Source of the DNA: Bacteroides sp. 51
Lineage (GTDB): Bacteria > Bacteroidota > Bacteroidia > Bacteroidales > Bacteroidaceae
Reading direction: 5' to 3'
Length of the DNA stretch: 64,000 nucleotides
Assembly: GCF_010500965.1 (NCBI RefSeq)
Contig: NZ_QVMI01000016.1
Coordinates: 62,001 to 126,000, forward strand
How positions within the stretch are numbered: the first letter of the stretch is position 1; each line of letters begins with the position of its first letter. The notes beneath the pieces are model-generated. The model saw nothing but the letters and a program-made list of their open reading frames with translations, was not told the DNA's origin and did not search any database. This document shows positions 17,580-27,502 of this stretch, one piece after another. The position numbers were made by a program, and so were the translations under genes.

Positions 17580-18104
17580 ATGGAAAGAATTACAAATTAC
17601 AAAGAGTATCTGGCTCAACCCATATATAGGCTTTCCTTACATAAAATTGTTGATTCTGTCAGCGTTTATCCGGAAGACTTTGATATCGTTTACAAACTAA
17701 TCAAAGACCCGCAAGAGAAAGTTTCCTGGCGAGCAGCTTGGGCATGCGAAAAGATCTTTGAAAAATATCCGGATTTTCTGGAAGGCAAACAAAAAGAGTT
17801 GATCGCTATCGTAATGAATAACAAACATAGTGGCACGCGACGGATCTTACTTTCCATTCTATTGGAGCTTCCGGCTCCCGAACCACTTCCTGTTGACTTT
17901 CTTGATTTCTGCTTTAACAATATGCTGGATTTAAACCAGGCCATAGCTACACAAGCACTTTGCATCAAGATGTCTTACAAACTATGCCTTCTTGAGCCGG
18001 AGCTTCTTCCGGAATTAAAACTATATCTGGAGAACGCGGAACCCGAATATTACTCGCCCGGCGTAAAAAGCTGTATAAGAAACGTTCTCAAAAGGCTTAA
18101 CTAA
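17580..18104 (+). CDS. Small helical protein with HEAT-like character
   Basis: Function not recognised. The 174-residue soluble protein starts MERITNYKEYLAQP. Its segments KVSWRAAWACEKIFEKYPDF and ATQALCIKMSYKLCLLEPEL look like two or three HEAT-like helical repeats, a scaffold for protein binding. There is no signal peptide and no membrane span. It stands alone in the same direction as sodB and the ThiE-like gene. Confidence 0.75.
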   Translation: MERITNYKEYLAQPIYRLSLHKIVDSVSVYPEDFDIVYKLIKDPQEKVSWRAAWACEKIFEKYPDFLEGKQKELIAIVMNNKHSGTRRILLSILLELPAPEPLPVDFLDFCFNNMLDLNQAIATQALCIKMSYKLCLLEPELLPELKLYLENAEPEYYSPGVKSCIRNVLKRLN

Positions 18105-18147
18105 CAAATTTTCACAATAAACGTAGAGGCTCGAAGCACTATTTTGT

Positions 18148-18155
18148 TAACTTTG
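18148..18155 (+). promoter_or_regulatory. Predicted -7 element for the ThiE-like gene
   Basis: TAACTTTG matches TAnnTTTG exactly, 21 bp before the start codon at 18176. Confidence 0.5.
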
Positions 18156-18175
18156 CTTATATAATAGGTTAAGGT

Positions 18176-18784
18176 ATGAAGCTCATTGTAATCACTAGTC
18201 CCACTTTTTTTGTGGAAGAGGATAAAATCATTACAGTCCTCTTTGAAGAAGGACTGGATATACTACATCTCAGAAAGCCTGAAACCTCTGCCATGTATTC
18301 AGAGAGGTTGCTAACACTGATCCCCGAGAAATATCATAAACGGATCGTTACCCATGAACATTTTTACCTGAAGGAAGAGTTCAAACTCATGGGTATTCAT
18401 CTTAATTCCCGCAATCCGCGAGAGCCGCACGATTATGCAGGACACATCAGCTGTTCATGCCGCACCCTCGAAGAAGTGGCCAGGAAAAAGCATTTCTACG
18501 ACTATGTTTTCCTGAAAGCCATGTACGAACATGATCCGCATGGGGGAAAACTATTCAACTTTACCGCCGAAGAAATACGCGAAGCCGCTAAGAATGGAAT
18601 TATAGATACCGAAGTGATGGCCTTCGGAGGAATCACCCCCGAAAACATACTCGAAGTAAAAGACTTTGGATTCGGAGGAGCCGTCATCATGAATGATCTA
18701 TGGAACAAGTTCGACCCTTGCAGCGATCGCAACTACAAGGGAATCATCGAACATTTCAAGCACCTCAAAGAAATGGCCGACTAG
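18176..18784 (+). CDS. Thiamine phosphate synthase-like TIM-barrel protein
   Basis: Related to ThiE/TenI, the TIM-barrel enzymes that join the pyrimidine and thiazole halves of thiamine (ThiE) or aromatise the thiazole (TenI). Visible features: ILHLRKPE after the second strand (ThiE-type LRxK/E), GIHLNSRNPR, SCSCRTLEE where ThiE has a conserved Ser-His region, and AFGGITPENI plus GFGGAVIMND at the phosphate-binding end. It is 202 residues, the family length. No other thi gene is adjacent and no TPP riboswitch was seen before it, so an orphan paralogue with a different role is possible. Confidence 0.7.
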   Translation: MKLIVITSPTFFVEEDKIITVLFEEGLDILHLRKPETSAMYSERLLTLIPEKYHKRIVTHEHFYLKEEFKLMGIHLNSRNPREPHDYAGHISCSCRTLEEVARKKHFYDYVFLKAMYEHDPHGGKLFNFTAEEIREAAKNGIIDTEVMAFGGITPENILEVKDFGFGGAVIMNDLWNKFDPCSDRNYKGIIEHFKHLKEMAD

Positions 18785-18859
18785 GCAGAGAGGGCAGCGA
18801 GGGCAGCGAGGCGCTGCACCCATGTTTCCATGCGGTGGGGATAGTGGCTCTCTATAATG

Positions 18860-19693
18860 CTAAAAGTCGAAATGATCGGGATCTGAACCTACACGTTTAT
18901 TTCTATTCAGTGCGCTAATCTGTGCGATCTCCTCATCCGATAGTTTAAAATCAAATATATCAATATTCTCTGCCAATCGTTTTTCATTTGATGACTTTGG
19001 AATGACAACTACTCCACGTTGATGATCCCAACGTAAAATAATCTGAGCTGGCGATTTTTCGTGCTTTTCGGCTATATCAATAATTATTTTTTCATTAAAT
19101 AAATTGAATTTATTAGCAGCAAACGGACTCCATGCTTCTACACGGATACCATTCTCATTGCAATAATCTAAATCCTCCTGTTGAACAAGATACGGATGTA
19201 GTTCGATTTGATTTACCGCCGGAGTAATTGTACTTACATCTTTTAGTTCTTCCAAATGATGTTTCTTGAAGTTGCTTACACCAATTGCTTTTGCCCGTCC
19301 GGTATTATAAATTTCTTCAAATATCTTCCAGGTTTCTTTAAATTTACCGGGTACCGGCCAGTGAATCAGATAAAGATCTACATAATCAGTACCCAATTTC
19401 CTTAAACTATCTTCAAAAGCCTGTCTGACAGTTCCCTGTCGCTGATCTTCATTCCATACTTTTGTTGTTATAAACACTTCCTTGCGTGGAATACCCGAAC
19501 TTTGTATCGCTTTGCCCACCGCTTCTTCATTATCATAATAAGCAGCCGTATCAATATGACGATACCCCATAGCCAGTGCTTTTTCAATTACAATCTGGGT
19601 GTCATCATCATTATCCATTCTGAAAACACCAAGTCCCACCCATGGCATCTCAACACCATTGTTTAGTTTTACTTTTTCTGTCATATCTTTCAT
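18860..19693 (-). CDS. Aldo/keto reductase
   Basis: Cytoplasmic NADPH-dependent (alpha/beta)8 reductase of aldehydes and ketones (AKR5-like). The catalytic tetrad is visible: Asp in YRHIDTAAYYDNE, Tyr in the same motif, Lys in ITTKVWNED and His in LYLIHWPVPG. The cofactor motif IPKSSNEKRLAENI is near the C-terminus. Length (277) is normal. Translation could also start at the fourth codon. It converges with the ThiE-like gene, leaving 75 bp between stop codons. Physiological substrate unknown. Confidence 0.9.
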   Translation of the reverse strand: MKDMTEKVKLNNGVEMPWVGLGVFRMDNDDDTQIVIEKALAMGYRHIDTAAYYDNEEAVGKAIQSSGIPRKEVFITTKVWNEDQRQGTVRQAFEDSLRKLGTDYVDLYLIHWPVPGKFKETWKIFEEIYNTGRAKAIGVSNFKKHHLEELKDVSTITPAVNQIELHPYLVQQEDLDYCNENGIRVEAWSPFAANKFNLFNEKIIIDIAEKHEKSPAQIILRWDHQRGVVVIPKSSNEKRLAENIDIFDFKLSDEEIAQISALNRNKRVGSDPDHFDF

Positions 19694-19764
19694 TTATTAC
19701 AATTCCAATAGCTTTATAACAGAGATGAATATTGATTTGTTGTGCATCAATACTACTTTATTTG

Positions 19765-21084
19765 CTATTGCTTACGTGGCAATACTCTGGATAACAAGAA
19801 GAAACCAATAACACCCGCCAGAAGCGAACCACCAAGCACGCCGACCTTTGCCTGGTTCAATAGAACCGGATCAGTTTCTCCAAATGAAAGATTCGCTATA
19901 AACAATGATACAGTAAACCCAATACCTCCTAACAGTGAGACTCCGGCAAGATTCTTCCAGTTCATCCCTACAGGCATCGGTACCAGTTTGGATTTAATGG
20001 CCATCCAGGTAAAACTAAATATGCCAATAAACTTACCAACAACCAAGCCCAACATAACTCCGATAGCTACACTGCCGAAAATCTCTCCGCTTCCACCACC
20101 CAACGTTACTCCGGCATTAGCAAAAGCAAAAAGTGGCAACACAACAAAGCTTACCGTATTATGCAGATTATCTTCCAACGATTGTAATGTACTGATTACA
20201 CGGTCGGATGCGGTTTCCACACGTTTCAACTTAGCGATTTGCTGATTAGTAAGCACAATCTCTGTTCCATCTTCGGCCATAGTCGGGAATGTTTTTATAA
20301 TACGGCGGATACGCTCCACATATTTACCCGCATTCAAACGAGGACGGGCAGGAATCATAAATGCAAGAATCACTCCGGCAATTGTGCTATGAATACCCGA
20401 TTGCATAAACAGATACCAGGCAATGATACCACCAATTACAAATACTGCTTTACTCGTCGTACGGCGCATTCCCAGCAAATACAGAATCACAAATACCAAT
20501 GCAGCCCACAATAAATAGGATACAGCAACATGAGAACTATAGAAAATGGCAATTACAAGAATTCCACCTATATCATCTACCACAGCAAAAGCAGTAAGGA
20601 AAATCTTCAAACAAAGCGGCACACGTTGCCCCAACAAACTAAGTACCCCAAGCGAAAACGCAATATCCGTAGCCATCGGAATAGCCAGTCCATGTCCCCC
20701 CGGAGATCCTGTTGGGCAAACCAGCGTATACATAATAACAGGAATAATCATCCCGCCACAAGCTGCTATAAACGGCAAACTTGCTTTTCGGAACGAGGAT
20801 AATTCACCAACCAACAATTCACGCTTAATCTCCAGCCCTACAGCCAGGAAGAAAATGGTCATAAACCCATCATTAATCAACTGCAAAACAGTCATGGCAT
20901 GCCCACCATGCGAGAACAGGTTGAAATCTCCGATCTGGAGATGAACTTCCATTGCAAGGAACTGATGATAGTAAGGCGCCAAAGGAGAGTTTGCCAGGAT
21001 AGCAGCAGCAACGGCGGTTACAAACAGGAGAACACTAGCGAAAATGTTCATGAAAGATAAATACCTTCTTCGTAAAAAAGCCAT
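19765..21084 (-). CDS. nhaA: Na+/H+ antiporter NhaA
   Basis: Inner-membrane antiporter exporting Na+ in exchange for H+, for pH and salt homeostasis. About 12 hydrophobic segments. The paired aspartates of the ion site lie in AFAVVDDIGGILVI, and MATDIAFSLGVLSLLG is the conserved unwound-helix region. 439 residues with a longer central loop (about residues 250-290) than E. coli NhaA. It follows lepA on the same strand but is separated from it by a terminator. Confidence 0.95.
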   Translation of the reverse strand: MAFLRRRYLSFMNIFASVLLFVTAVAAAILANSPLAPYYHQFLAMEVHLQIGDFNLFSHGGHAMTVLQLINDGFMTIFFLAVGLEIKRELLVGELSSFRKASLPFIAACGGMIIPVIMYTLVCPTGSPGGHGLAIPMATDIAFSLGVLSLLGQRVPLCLKIFLTAFAVVDDIGGILVIAIFYSSHVAVSYLLWAALVFVILYLLGMRRTTSKAVFVIGGIIAWYLFMQSGIHSTIAGVILAFMIPARPRLNAGKYVERIRRIIKTFPTMAEDGTEIVLTNQQIAKLKRVETASDRVISTLQSLEDNLHNTVSFVVLPLFAFANAGVTLGGGSGEIFGSVAIGVMLGLVVGKFIGIFSFTWMAIKSKLVPMPVGMNWKNLAGVSLLGGIGFTVSLFIANLSFGETDPVLLNQAKVGVLGGSLLAGVIGFFLLSRVLPRKQ

Positions 21085-21137
21085 AGGGTATAGTATTTAA
21101 AGATTATAAGATCAAAAGGTTTTCGTGTGCGACCAAC

Positions 21138-21179
21138 AAAAAAAGGGTTAAAAAGAGGTCACACCCCTTCTTAACCCTA
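21138..21179 (-). terminator. Terminator of lepA
   Basis: Inverted repeat of AGGGTTAA-containing arms around a short loop, with one mismatch, followed on the minus strand by seven Ts; it starts right after the lepA stop codon. Confidence 0.8.
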
Positions 21180-21185
21180 ATATCG

Positions 21186-22967
21186 TTAATCCAGTTTTAA
21201 TACAGCAAGGAAAGCTTTCTGCGGCACCTCCACATTTCCAATCTGCTTCATACGCTTCTTTCCTTTTTTCTGTTTTTCCAATAGCTTTCGCTTACGGCTG
21301 ATATCACCACCATAACATTTGGCGGTCACATCTTTACGTACTGCTTTTATCGTTTCACGCGCTATGATCTTAGAACCGATAGCCGCCTGAATAGCAATAT
21401 CAAACTGTTGCCTTGGTATCAGCTCTTTCAGCTTCTCGCACATCCGTCGTCCAAAATCATACGCATTATCGAAATGAGTCAATGTAGACAGTGCATCCAC
21501 AGGCTCTCCATTCAACAGAATATCCAGTTTCACCAGCTTCGAAGCACGGAACCCATCCATGTGATAATCGAACGAGGCATATCCTTTGGAAATACTTTTC
21601 AATTTATCATAGAAGTCAATCACAATCTCCCCTAAAGGCATACTGTAATGAATTTCCACACGATTTCCTGAAATATATTCCTGCTTCAATAACTCACCAC
21701 GTTTACCTAAACAAAGCGTCATGATTGGGCCAATATAATCGGTAGCTGTAATCACCGATGCTTTAATATAAGGTTCTTCGATATGATCAATCAGAGTCAG
21801 GTCGGGCATTCCACCGGGGTTATGCACTTCTGTCATTGTACCTTGCTTGTCATACACCTGGTAAGATACGTTCGGCACGGTAGTGATCACATTCATATCA
21901 AACTCCCTATCCAGACGTTCCTGTACAATTTCCATGTGTAAAAGTCCGAGAAAGCCACAACGGAACCCGAAACCTAAAGCCAGTGAAGACTCCGGTTGAA
22001 AGGTCAATGAAGCATCATTCAACTGTAACTTCTCCAAAGATGAACGCAGGTTTTCATAATCCTCGGCTTCGATCGGGTAAACTCCGGCAAACACCATCGG
22101 TTTCACTTCTTCAAAACCGGAGATTGCATTCGCAGCCGGACGCGCTATGTGGGTAATCGTATCTCCCACCTTCACCTCACGTGATGTTTTAATTCCCGAG
22201 ATTATATATCCTACATCCCCCGTACGAAGTTCTTTACGTGGAAGCATCTGCATTTTCAATACACCGATCTCATCCGCATCATACTCTTTACCGGTATTTA
22301 TAAACTTCACCTTATCTCCTGTGCGAATCACGCCGTTTGTAATCTTGATATAAGCAATGATACCACGGAAAGAATTGAATACCGAGTCAAAGATCAATGC
22401 CTGTAATGGTGCTTCTTCGTCTCCCTTAGGATGAGGAACACGCTCAATAACAGCAGCGAGTATCTCTTCTACACCCATCCCTGTCTTACCGGATGCGCGA
22501 ATAATTTCTTCACGTTTACAACCCAGAAGATCTATAATTTCATCTTCCACTTCTTCAGGCATTGCACTTGCCATATCGCACTTATTTACAATAGGAATAA
22601 TTTCCAGATCGTGGTCAATGGCCATATATAGATTAGAAATAGTCTGTGCCTGCACTCCCTGCGAAGCATCTACAATAAGCAATGCTCCTTCACACGCAGC
22701 TATTGATCGGGATACCTCATACGAGAAGTCAACATGCCCCGGGGTGTCGATCAGATTCAGAATATACTTCTCATTATTATATGTATATTCCATCTGTATG
22801 GCATGACTTTTGATGGTAATCCCCCTCTCCTTTTCAAGGTCCATATCATCGAGCATTTGCCCGCCTGTAACCTGAATGGTTTTAGTGAATTCCAGTAAAC
22901 GGTCTGCCAATGTGGATTTTCCGTGGTCAATATGAGCAATAATACAAAAGTTGCGTATATTTTTCAT
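21186..22967 (-). CDS. lepA: Elongation factor 4 (LepA), back-translocating GTPase
   Basis: Ribosomal GTPase involved in translation fidelity and ribosome assembly. G1 is [13 protein letters not shown] (about residues 10-22). Switch region [10 protein letters not shown]3 DTPGHVDF, G4 NKCDM. Domain II follows, then the EF-G-like domains. The LepA-specific C-terminal domain includes [20 protein letters not shown]. At 593 residues it is full length. A -7 element lies 28-35 bp upstream. Confidence 0.97.
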   Translation of the reverse strand: MKNIRNFCIIAHIDHGKSTLADRLLEFTKTIQVTGGQMLDDMDLEKERGITIKSHAIQMEYTYNNEKYILNLIDTPGHVDFSYEVSRSIAACEGALLIVDASQGVQAQTISNLYMAIDHDLEIIPIVNKCDMASAMPEEVEDEIIDLLGCKREEIIRASGKTGMGVEEILAAVIERVPHPKGDEEAPLQALIFDSVFNSFRGIIAYIKITNGVIRTGDKVKFINTGKEYDADEIGVLKMQMLPRKELRTGDVGYIISGIKTSREVKVGDTITHIARPAANAISGFEEVKPMVFAGVYPIEAEDYENLRSSLEKLQLNDASLTFQPESSLALGFGFRCGFLGLLHMEIVQERLDREFDMNVITTVPNVSYQVYDKQGTMTEVHNPGGMPDLTLIDHIEEPYIKASVITATDYIGPIMTLCLGKRGELLKQEYISGNRVEIHYSMPLGEIVIDFYDKLKSISKGYASFDYHMDGFRASKLVKLDILLNGEPVDALSTLTHFDNAYDFGRRMCEKLKELIPRQQFDIAIQAAIGSKIIARETIKAVRKDVTAKCYGGDISRKRKLLEKQKKGKKRMKQIGNVEVPQKAFLAVLKLD

Positions 22968-22994
22968 GCAAGTTTATTTTCTAATTTTGGTGTG

Positions 22995-23002
22995 CAAAGA
23001 TA
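22995..23002 (-). promoter_or_regulatory. Predicted -7 element for lepA
   Basis: CAAAGATA on the plus strand reads TATCTTTG on the minus strand. Confidence 0.5.
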
Positions 23003-23017
23003 CGTAAATGCCGGAAT

Positions 23018-23068
23018 AAAAAAAAATGCGTTGATAACATTCGAAATGTATCAACGCACTTTTTTATA
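23018..23068 (-). terminator. Terminator of the winged-helix gene, possibly bidirectional
   Basis: Arms TGCGTTGATA (23027-23036) and TATCAACGCA (23049-23058), with T-runs on both strands outside the stem. Confidence 0.85.
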
Positions 23069-23085
23069 GGTCGTGTAAGTTCTCC

Positions 23086-23289
23086 TTAGTTCAGAGTAAC
23101 GAAAATATCACCTTCAACTTCACTTGTAGAGATTTTATCTTCTCTAAGCAACCAGCCAAGACCTAAATAAAGATCTTTGTCTGCTTTTAGTTTAGCGGCT
23201 TTTTTAATTTCCTTACCTGTTAGTCCTTTTGTTTCATTCAGTGCATTCCAGATTTCACCTGCAATTTCACCTGCTTTTACTTTCAACAT
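23086..23289 (-). CDS. Small winged-helix protein (DUF2582 type)
   Basis: A 67-residue protein with the layout of the winged helix-turn-helix family PF10771. Helices MLKVKAGEIAGEIWNAL and TGKEIKKAAKLK are followed by LGLGWLLREDKI and the wing strands EVEGDIFVTLN. The family is widespread in Bacteroidetes and lacks a proven function; it may bind DNA or partner proteins. It is monocistronic with its own -7 element and terminator and is likely well expressed. Confidence 0.88.
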   Translation of the reverse strand: MLKVKAGEIAGEIWNALNETKGLTGKEIKKAAKLKADKDLYLGLGWLLREDKISTSEVEGDIFVTLN

Positions 23290-23360
23290 TTGCTTTAAAG
23301 TTTGGGTTTAACATGCCAATACCGGACACATAAAATATAATCCGGATTATATTTTCACGG

Positions 23361-23368
23361 CAAAGATA
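23361..23368 (-). promoter_or_regulatory. Predicted -7 element for the winged-helix gene
   Basis: CAAAGATA on the plus strand reads TATCTTTG on the minus strand, giving a leader of about 65 nt. Confidence 0.5.
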
Positions 23369-23451
23369 GGCATTTTATATGTTATATAACACATTCCATT
23401 CTTTTTTTTTAGACTTATTGTAATAAAAAGTGTTGCTTGAACCCATTTTTA

Positions 23452-23901
23452 TCATTTTTGAAGATATTCAGACCAAATCCGGGCAGCTTCTTCTACAATT
23501 TTTAAGCAAGGGCGCTTGGCATAATACTGGTCTGTTCGCTCTTCCGGATTAGATGAAATCGGTGTATTTTTACGAAGTTCCAGCAGCTCACGGCAAATTA
23601 GTGCTCCGTTGCGTTCTTTAAATATAGCAGCCAACTCTTGCACAAGCGCATAGTTCTGTGCCTTAGCCTCTTTGTCTTTTCCATCAATGGCTCCTGTTTC
23701 TAATCCTGCCAAAATAAATAACCCGCACGCCGCTCCGCACGTCTCACGCATACGCCCTATTCCGCCGCCAAATGAGGCTGACATTCTTAATGCTTGTTCT
23801 TCTGTAAAACCGTATAAATCGGCAAATGCGGTTGCTACCGACTGCGAACAGTTATAACCACTCTTAAATAATTCTATAGCTTTTTGTACTCTGTTTTCCA
23901 T
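23452..23901 (-). CDS. C_GCAxxG_C_C family redox-type protein
   Basis: 149-residue member of the C_GCAxxG_C_C family, named for its conserved cysteines. Visible are GYNCSQSVA, the core ETCGAACGLFILAG, ALICRELL and KRPCLKIVEEAA. In anaerobes such proteins are often encoded near redox enzymes and may bind a metal or cluster. The sequence shows the motif only; no reaction is known. No partner gene is adjacent. Confidence 0.88.
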   Translation of the reverse strand: MENRVQKAIELFKSGYNCSQSVATAFADLYGFTEEQALRMSASFGGGIGRMRETCGAACGLFILAGLETGAIDGKDKEAKAQNYALVQELAAIFKERNGALICRELLELRKNTPISSNPEERTDQYYAKRPCLKIVEEAARIWSEYLQK

Positions 23902-24083
23902 TTCTAAATTCCCTCTGTTTTACAGAAAATTTAAAAGATATATATACGGTTTGTCTACATTATAAGGCGTCATTGTAAAGCTTCTTAAATTTGCATAAAA
24001 ACCATAGTCAACATCTACCTTTTTTTCTATTTTCCGTAACTTTAAATAATATAGGATGCACCTTAACATAACTTGCAAATGAA

Positions 24084-24117
24084 TTTGCAGTTCTGTCTTC
24101 GACTTTCCTTATATTTG
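24084..24117 (+). promoter_or_regulatory. Predicted promoter of yjbQ
   Basis: TATATTTG (24110-24117) matches the -7 consensus and TTTG (24084-24087) the -33, 22 bp apart. The leader to the ATG at 24147 is about 25 nt. Confidence 0.55.
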
Positions 24118-24146
24118 TATTTTATTTATTATATATTATTACACTT

Positions 24147-24554
24147 ATGGCAACCACCTTTGACATTCAATTACCACACTATCCCCGGGGATTTCATATC
24201 ATCACCCGGAACATCATATCCAACCTACCGGAACTACCAGAGAACGGTTTATTGGTTGTTTTCATTAAACATACCAGTGCTGCGCTTACAATTAACGAGA
24301 ATGCCGATCCTGATGTACGGAAAGACTTTAATTCATTCTTCAACCGGCTTGTGCCTGATGGTGCATCTTATTTTGTGCATACCCTGGAAGGTCCCGACGA
24401 TATGAGCGCACATATTAAATCCTCCCTTCTCGGATCATCTGTTACTATACCTATAAAGAACCACCGTCTTAACCTCGGTACCTGGCAGGGTATCTACCTA
24501 TGCGAGTTTCGTGACGGTGGCGATAGTCGTAAGTTAAGTATAACTATTATATAA
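24147..24554 (+). CDS. yjbQ: YjbQ/UPF0047 family protein
   Basis: Small beta-sandwich protein of the UPF0047 family, whose E. coli member has weak thiamine phosphate synthase activity in vitro. Conserved motifs: FIKHTSAALTINENADPDV (about residues 40-58), VHTLEGPDDMSAHIKSSLLG and GTWQGIYLCEFRDGG at the C-terminus. The histidines form a putative metal site. 135 residues, typical. Its last 8 bp overlap the end of the convergent exonuclease gene. True cellular role unproven. Confidence 0.9.
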   Translation: MATTFDIQLPHYPRGFHIITRNIISNLPELPENGLLVVFIKHTSAALTINENADPDVRKDFNSFFNRLVPDGASYFVHTLEGPDDMSAHIKSSLLGSSVTIPIKNHRLNLGTWQGIYLCEFRDGGDSRKLSITII

Positions 24555-25308
24555 GTTCCAGCACCATGGGGCAATGATCGGAGTGTACCGCATCATTCAG
24601 GATATAGGCATCTTTAATCTGCGGTTTAACCGACTCACTGACCATACAGTAATCAATCCGCCATCCTTTGTTCTTCGCCCGTGAATTAAACCGGTAGCTC
24701 CACCAAGTGTATTCCTGCTTTAACGGATATAGATATCTGAACGTATCAATGAAACCTTCTGCCAGAAAACCAGTCATCCATTCGCGTTCTTCCGGCAAGA
24801 ATCCGCTGTTGGTGGCGTTCCGTATCGGATCATGGATATCAATCGGCTCATGACAAATATTGTAATCGCCACAAAGAATCAGTTTCTTACGCGTTTTCTG
24901 CAATTCAATGACATATTTCTGAAAGGCCTCCAGCCATTCCATTTTAAAGGCTTGCCGTTCATCTCCGCTTGTTCCTGAAGGGTGATAAACACTCACAATA
25001 GATAAGTCCCCATAATCGGCACGGATAAAACGTCCTTCATTATCATAAAGATTTATTCCCATTCCATATTCCACATGGTCGGGTTCTTTCTTCACCAAAA
25101 GCGCTACTCCACTATATCCTTTCTTCTGCGCCGAATACAAATAAGTTTTATACCCCAGCGCTTCAAAGACTTCCATGGGACATTGATCGGGTTGCAACTT
25201 CGTTTCTTGCACACATAATACATCAGGATTTTCCTGTGCCAACCATTGAGGCAACCCTTTGGTTATGGCAGCCCGCAACCCGTTTACGTTATACGTTATT
25301 ATTTTCAT
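24547..25308 (-). CDS. Exodeoxyribonuclease III / AP endonuclease
   Basis: Mg-dependent enzyme that cuts DNA at abasic sites (base excision repair). Family motifs in order: ITYNVNGLRAA (N-terminal Asn), CVQETKLQ (metal-binding Glu), SVYHPSG, LCGDYNICHEP (catalytic Asp and Asn), WWSYRFNSR, GWRIDYCMVS and DAVHSDHCPM (catalytic His). 253 residues, full length. It is the third gene after fhs and a small lipoprotein, with a 12-bp gap to the latter. Confidence 0.95.
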   Translation of the reverse strand: MKIITYNVNGLRAAITKGLPQWLAQENPDVLCVQETKLQPDQCPMEVFEALGYKTYLYSAQKKGYSGVALLVKKEPDHVEYGMGINLYDNEGRFIRADYGDLSIVSVYHPSGTSGDERQAFKMEWLEAFQKYVIELQKTRKKLILCGDYNICHEPIDIHDPIRNATNSGFLPEEREWMTGFLAEGFIDTFRYLYPLKQEYTWWSYRFNSRAKNKGWRIDYCMVSESVKPQIKDAYILNDAVHSDHCPMVLELI

Positions 25309-25320
25309 AAGTAAATTATT

Positions 25321-25719
25321 TTAATACATATCTGGCGTGATAACTACCCGGAAAAGCTCATTGCCATTACTACCCGAAAAATAGACATATTTCATTGTAA
25401 CATGGTGGTTGCGGTGGATGGTCAATCCGGTAGCTTTTTTAACTTCTATAGGCAGTTGTTCCTGAAGTTCTTGCCGTTTTTGATTAGCAACTTCTATATT
25501 ATCAGCATCACCGATAAGAGTATAATAATAATGAAAAGTATTATCAGTAGTAGTATACCGGATACTATCAGCGCGTGTATAATTGTCAATCATCATTGGA
25601 CATAAGCGATTTTGTTCTTCTGCCTCTTCTGCAAACATCTTTTCTTTGGAAGACGAGCAAGAAGAAAGGAACGAGAGTAAAAGACCGATAATGGTTACAA
25701 ATACAAATGGATATCGCAT
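25321..25719 (-). CDS. Small lipoprotein of unknown function
   Basis: 132 residues starting with a signal peptide (MRYPFVFVTIIGLLLSF) and lipobox LSSC at about residue 21, followed by SSSKEK. Mature domain alternates strands and helices (FHYYYTLIGDADNI, MKYVYFSGSNGNELFRVVI). It is not recognised beyond this. Spacing of 30 bp from fhs and 12 bp to the exonuclease gene makes it the middle gene of a likely operon. Confidence 0.8.
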   Translation of the reverse strand: MRYPFVFVTIIGLLLSFLSSCSSSKEKMFAEEAEEQNRLCPMMIDNYTRADSIRYTTTDNTFHYYYTLIGDADNIEVANQKRQELQEQLPIEVKKATGLTIHRNHHVTMKYVYFSGSNGNELFRVVITPDMY

Positions 25720-25749
25720 AATTATAGTTTTTAAATTATGAGTTTAAGT

Positions 25750-27417
25750 TTAACTAAGCCCTTCTATCTCTCCATTCACAATATCAATATGTAGTGCTTG
25801 TGGCTCTTTGGGCAGTCCCGGCATGCGAAGCATTTCACCCACTACTGCTACAATCATTTCGGCTCCATTGTTAATCACAATATCACGGATATGTAATTCA
25901 AAATTCTCAGCTACTCCATATAGCTTCGGATTTCCGGAAAATGAATATTGTGTTTTAGCTATACAGATCGGAAAATGAGAAATACCCATTTTATCAATCA
26001 TTTGAATAGACTTACGAGCCTCAGGACTATACGTCACCTCATTAGCACCATAGAGTTTCCGGGCAACTTTCTCGATCTTCTCACACACTGTATCAGCTTC
26101 GTTGTATGTAAACTGCAATGCTGCCGATGGTTGCTCTTCAATGGTTTTCACAACTAGCTCGGCCAATCCTACCGCACCTTCACCTCCATCAGTAAATGCA
26201 TTATTCACAGCAAAACCAACTCCATTTTTAGCACAGTGTTGACGTACCAATTCTATTTCTTCATCTGTATCCGAAGCATATTTATTAAATGCCACAACTA
26301 CAGATTGACCAAAAGAACGTAGATTGCGAACATGTTTATCCAGATTCTTTAAACCTTCCAAAACACCTTCCTTATTGGGTTCCCTGATATGTTCTACACT
26401 TACATGTCCATGCATTTTCAACCCTTGTAAAGTAGCAACGATCACAGTCAACCGTGGTTGTAGCCCAGCTTTTCTACATTTGATATTATAGAACTTTTCA
26501 GCCCCTAAATCTGCTCCAAAGCCAGCTTCTGTTACCACATAATCTCCATAAGTCATTGCCATTCTGGTTGCCAGAATAGAATTACATCCATGTGCTATAT
26601 TAGCAAACGGACCGCCATGCACAAAGGCCGGGGTATTTTCTGTGGTCTGTACCAGATTAGGATTAATGGAATCTTTCAATAATATGGCAATTGCTCCTGC
26701 CACTCCCAGATCTTTCACTGTAAACGGCTTATCATCATAAGTAAAGCCCAGCAGAACATTCTCTATCCTTCTGCGCAAATCTTCCTGGCTACTTGCCAGA
26801 CAAAGGATAGCCATAATCTCCGATGCTGTCGTTATATCAAACCCTGCTTGCTGAGTAATACCATTCGTTTTAGGCCCCAGGCCTGTAACGATACTACGCA
26901 ACGATCGGTCGTTTACGTCCAACACTCTACGCCACAAAATATCTTTCAAGCCAAATCCATTAGCTTTATTCTGATACAGATAATTATCCAACAAGGCCGA
27001 AATCATATTATGTGCCGAAGTTATGGCATGGAAGTCTCCTGTGAAGTGCAAGTTAATCTTATCCATCGGTAATACCTGTGCATATCCACCACCGGCAGCC
27101 CCACCTTTCATACCGAAACATGGTCCTAACGAAGGCTCACGTAGTGCCACTATGGCATTCTTACCTATTTTATTTAACCCTAAGGTCAAACCGATAGACA
27201 CGGTTGTCTTTCCGATTCCTGCTTTCGTTGGCGTAATTGCAGTCACCAATATCAGGTTACTTTTTTCAACTTTTTCTTCATTGATCAGTTTCACGGGAAT
27301 TTTGGCAATATATCTTCCATAATTCTCTACTTCTTCACGGGGAATCCCGGCACAAACGGCCACCTGTTTGATCTTCTTCAGCTCTATACTGCGGGCTATT
27401 TCTATATCTGACTTCAT
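25750..27417 (-). CDS. fhs: Formate-tetrahydrofolate ligase
   Basis: ATP-dependent synthesis of 10-formyl-tetrahydrofolate from formate, feeding one-carbon units to purine synthesis. Nucleotide loop [16 protein letters not shown] (about residues 62-77 from the start used). Family motifs [21 protein letters not shown] and FTGDFHAIT are intact. Starting at [11 protein letters not shown] (ATG 27417) gives 555 residues, the family norm. An ATG six codons upstream is also in frame but would leave almost no leader behind the -7 element at 27446-27453. Confidence 0.96.
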   Translation of the reverse strand: MKSDIEIARSIELKKIKQVAVCAGIPREEVENYGRYIAKIPVKLINEEKVEKSNLILVTAITPTKAGIGKTTVSIGLTLGLNKIGKNAIVALREPSLGPCFGMKGGAAGGGYAQVLPMDKINLHFTGDFHAITSAHNMISALLDNYLYQNKANGFGLKDILWRRVLDVNDRSLRSIVTGLGPKTNGITQQAGFDITTASEIMAILCLASSQEDLRRRIENVLLGFTYDDKPFTVKDLGVAGAIAILLKDSINPNLVQTTENTPAFVHGGPFANIAHGCNSILATRMAMTYGDYVVTEAGFGADLGAEKFYNIKCRKAGLQPRLTVIVATLQGLKMHGHVSVEHIREPNKEGVLEGLKNLDKHVRNLRSFGQSVVVAFNKYASDTDEEIELVRQHCAKNGVGFAVNNAFTDGGEGAVGLAELVVKTIEEQPSAALQFTYNEADTVCEKIEKVARKLYGANEVTYSPEARKSIQMIDKMGISHFPICIAKTQYSFSGNPKLYGVAENFELHIRDIVINNGAEMIVAVVGEMLRMPGLPKEPQALHIDIVNGEIEGLS

Positions 27418-27445
27418 AATTCTACATATTTCCAATGAAAAACAA

Positions 27446-27453
27446 CAAAGTTA
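27446..27453 (-). promoter_or_regulatory. Predicted -7 element for fhs
   Basis: CAAAGTTA on the plus strand reads TAACTTTG on the minus strand; supports the downstream start codon at 27417. Confidence 0.45.
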
Positions 27454-27502
27454 ATAAAACCATGAAGAATTATTTATTAATTTCGTAGCAAAATTTAGAG
27501 AT

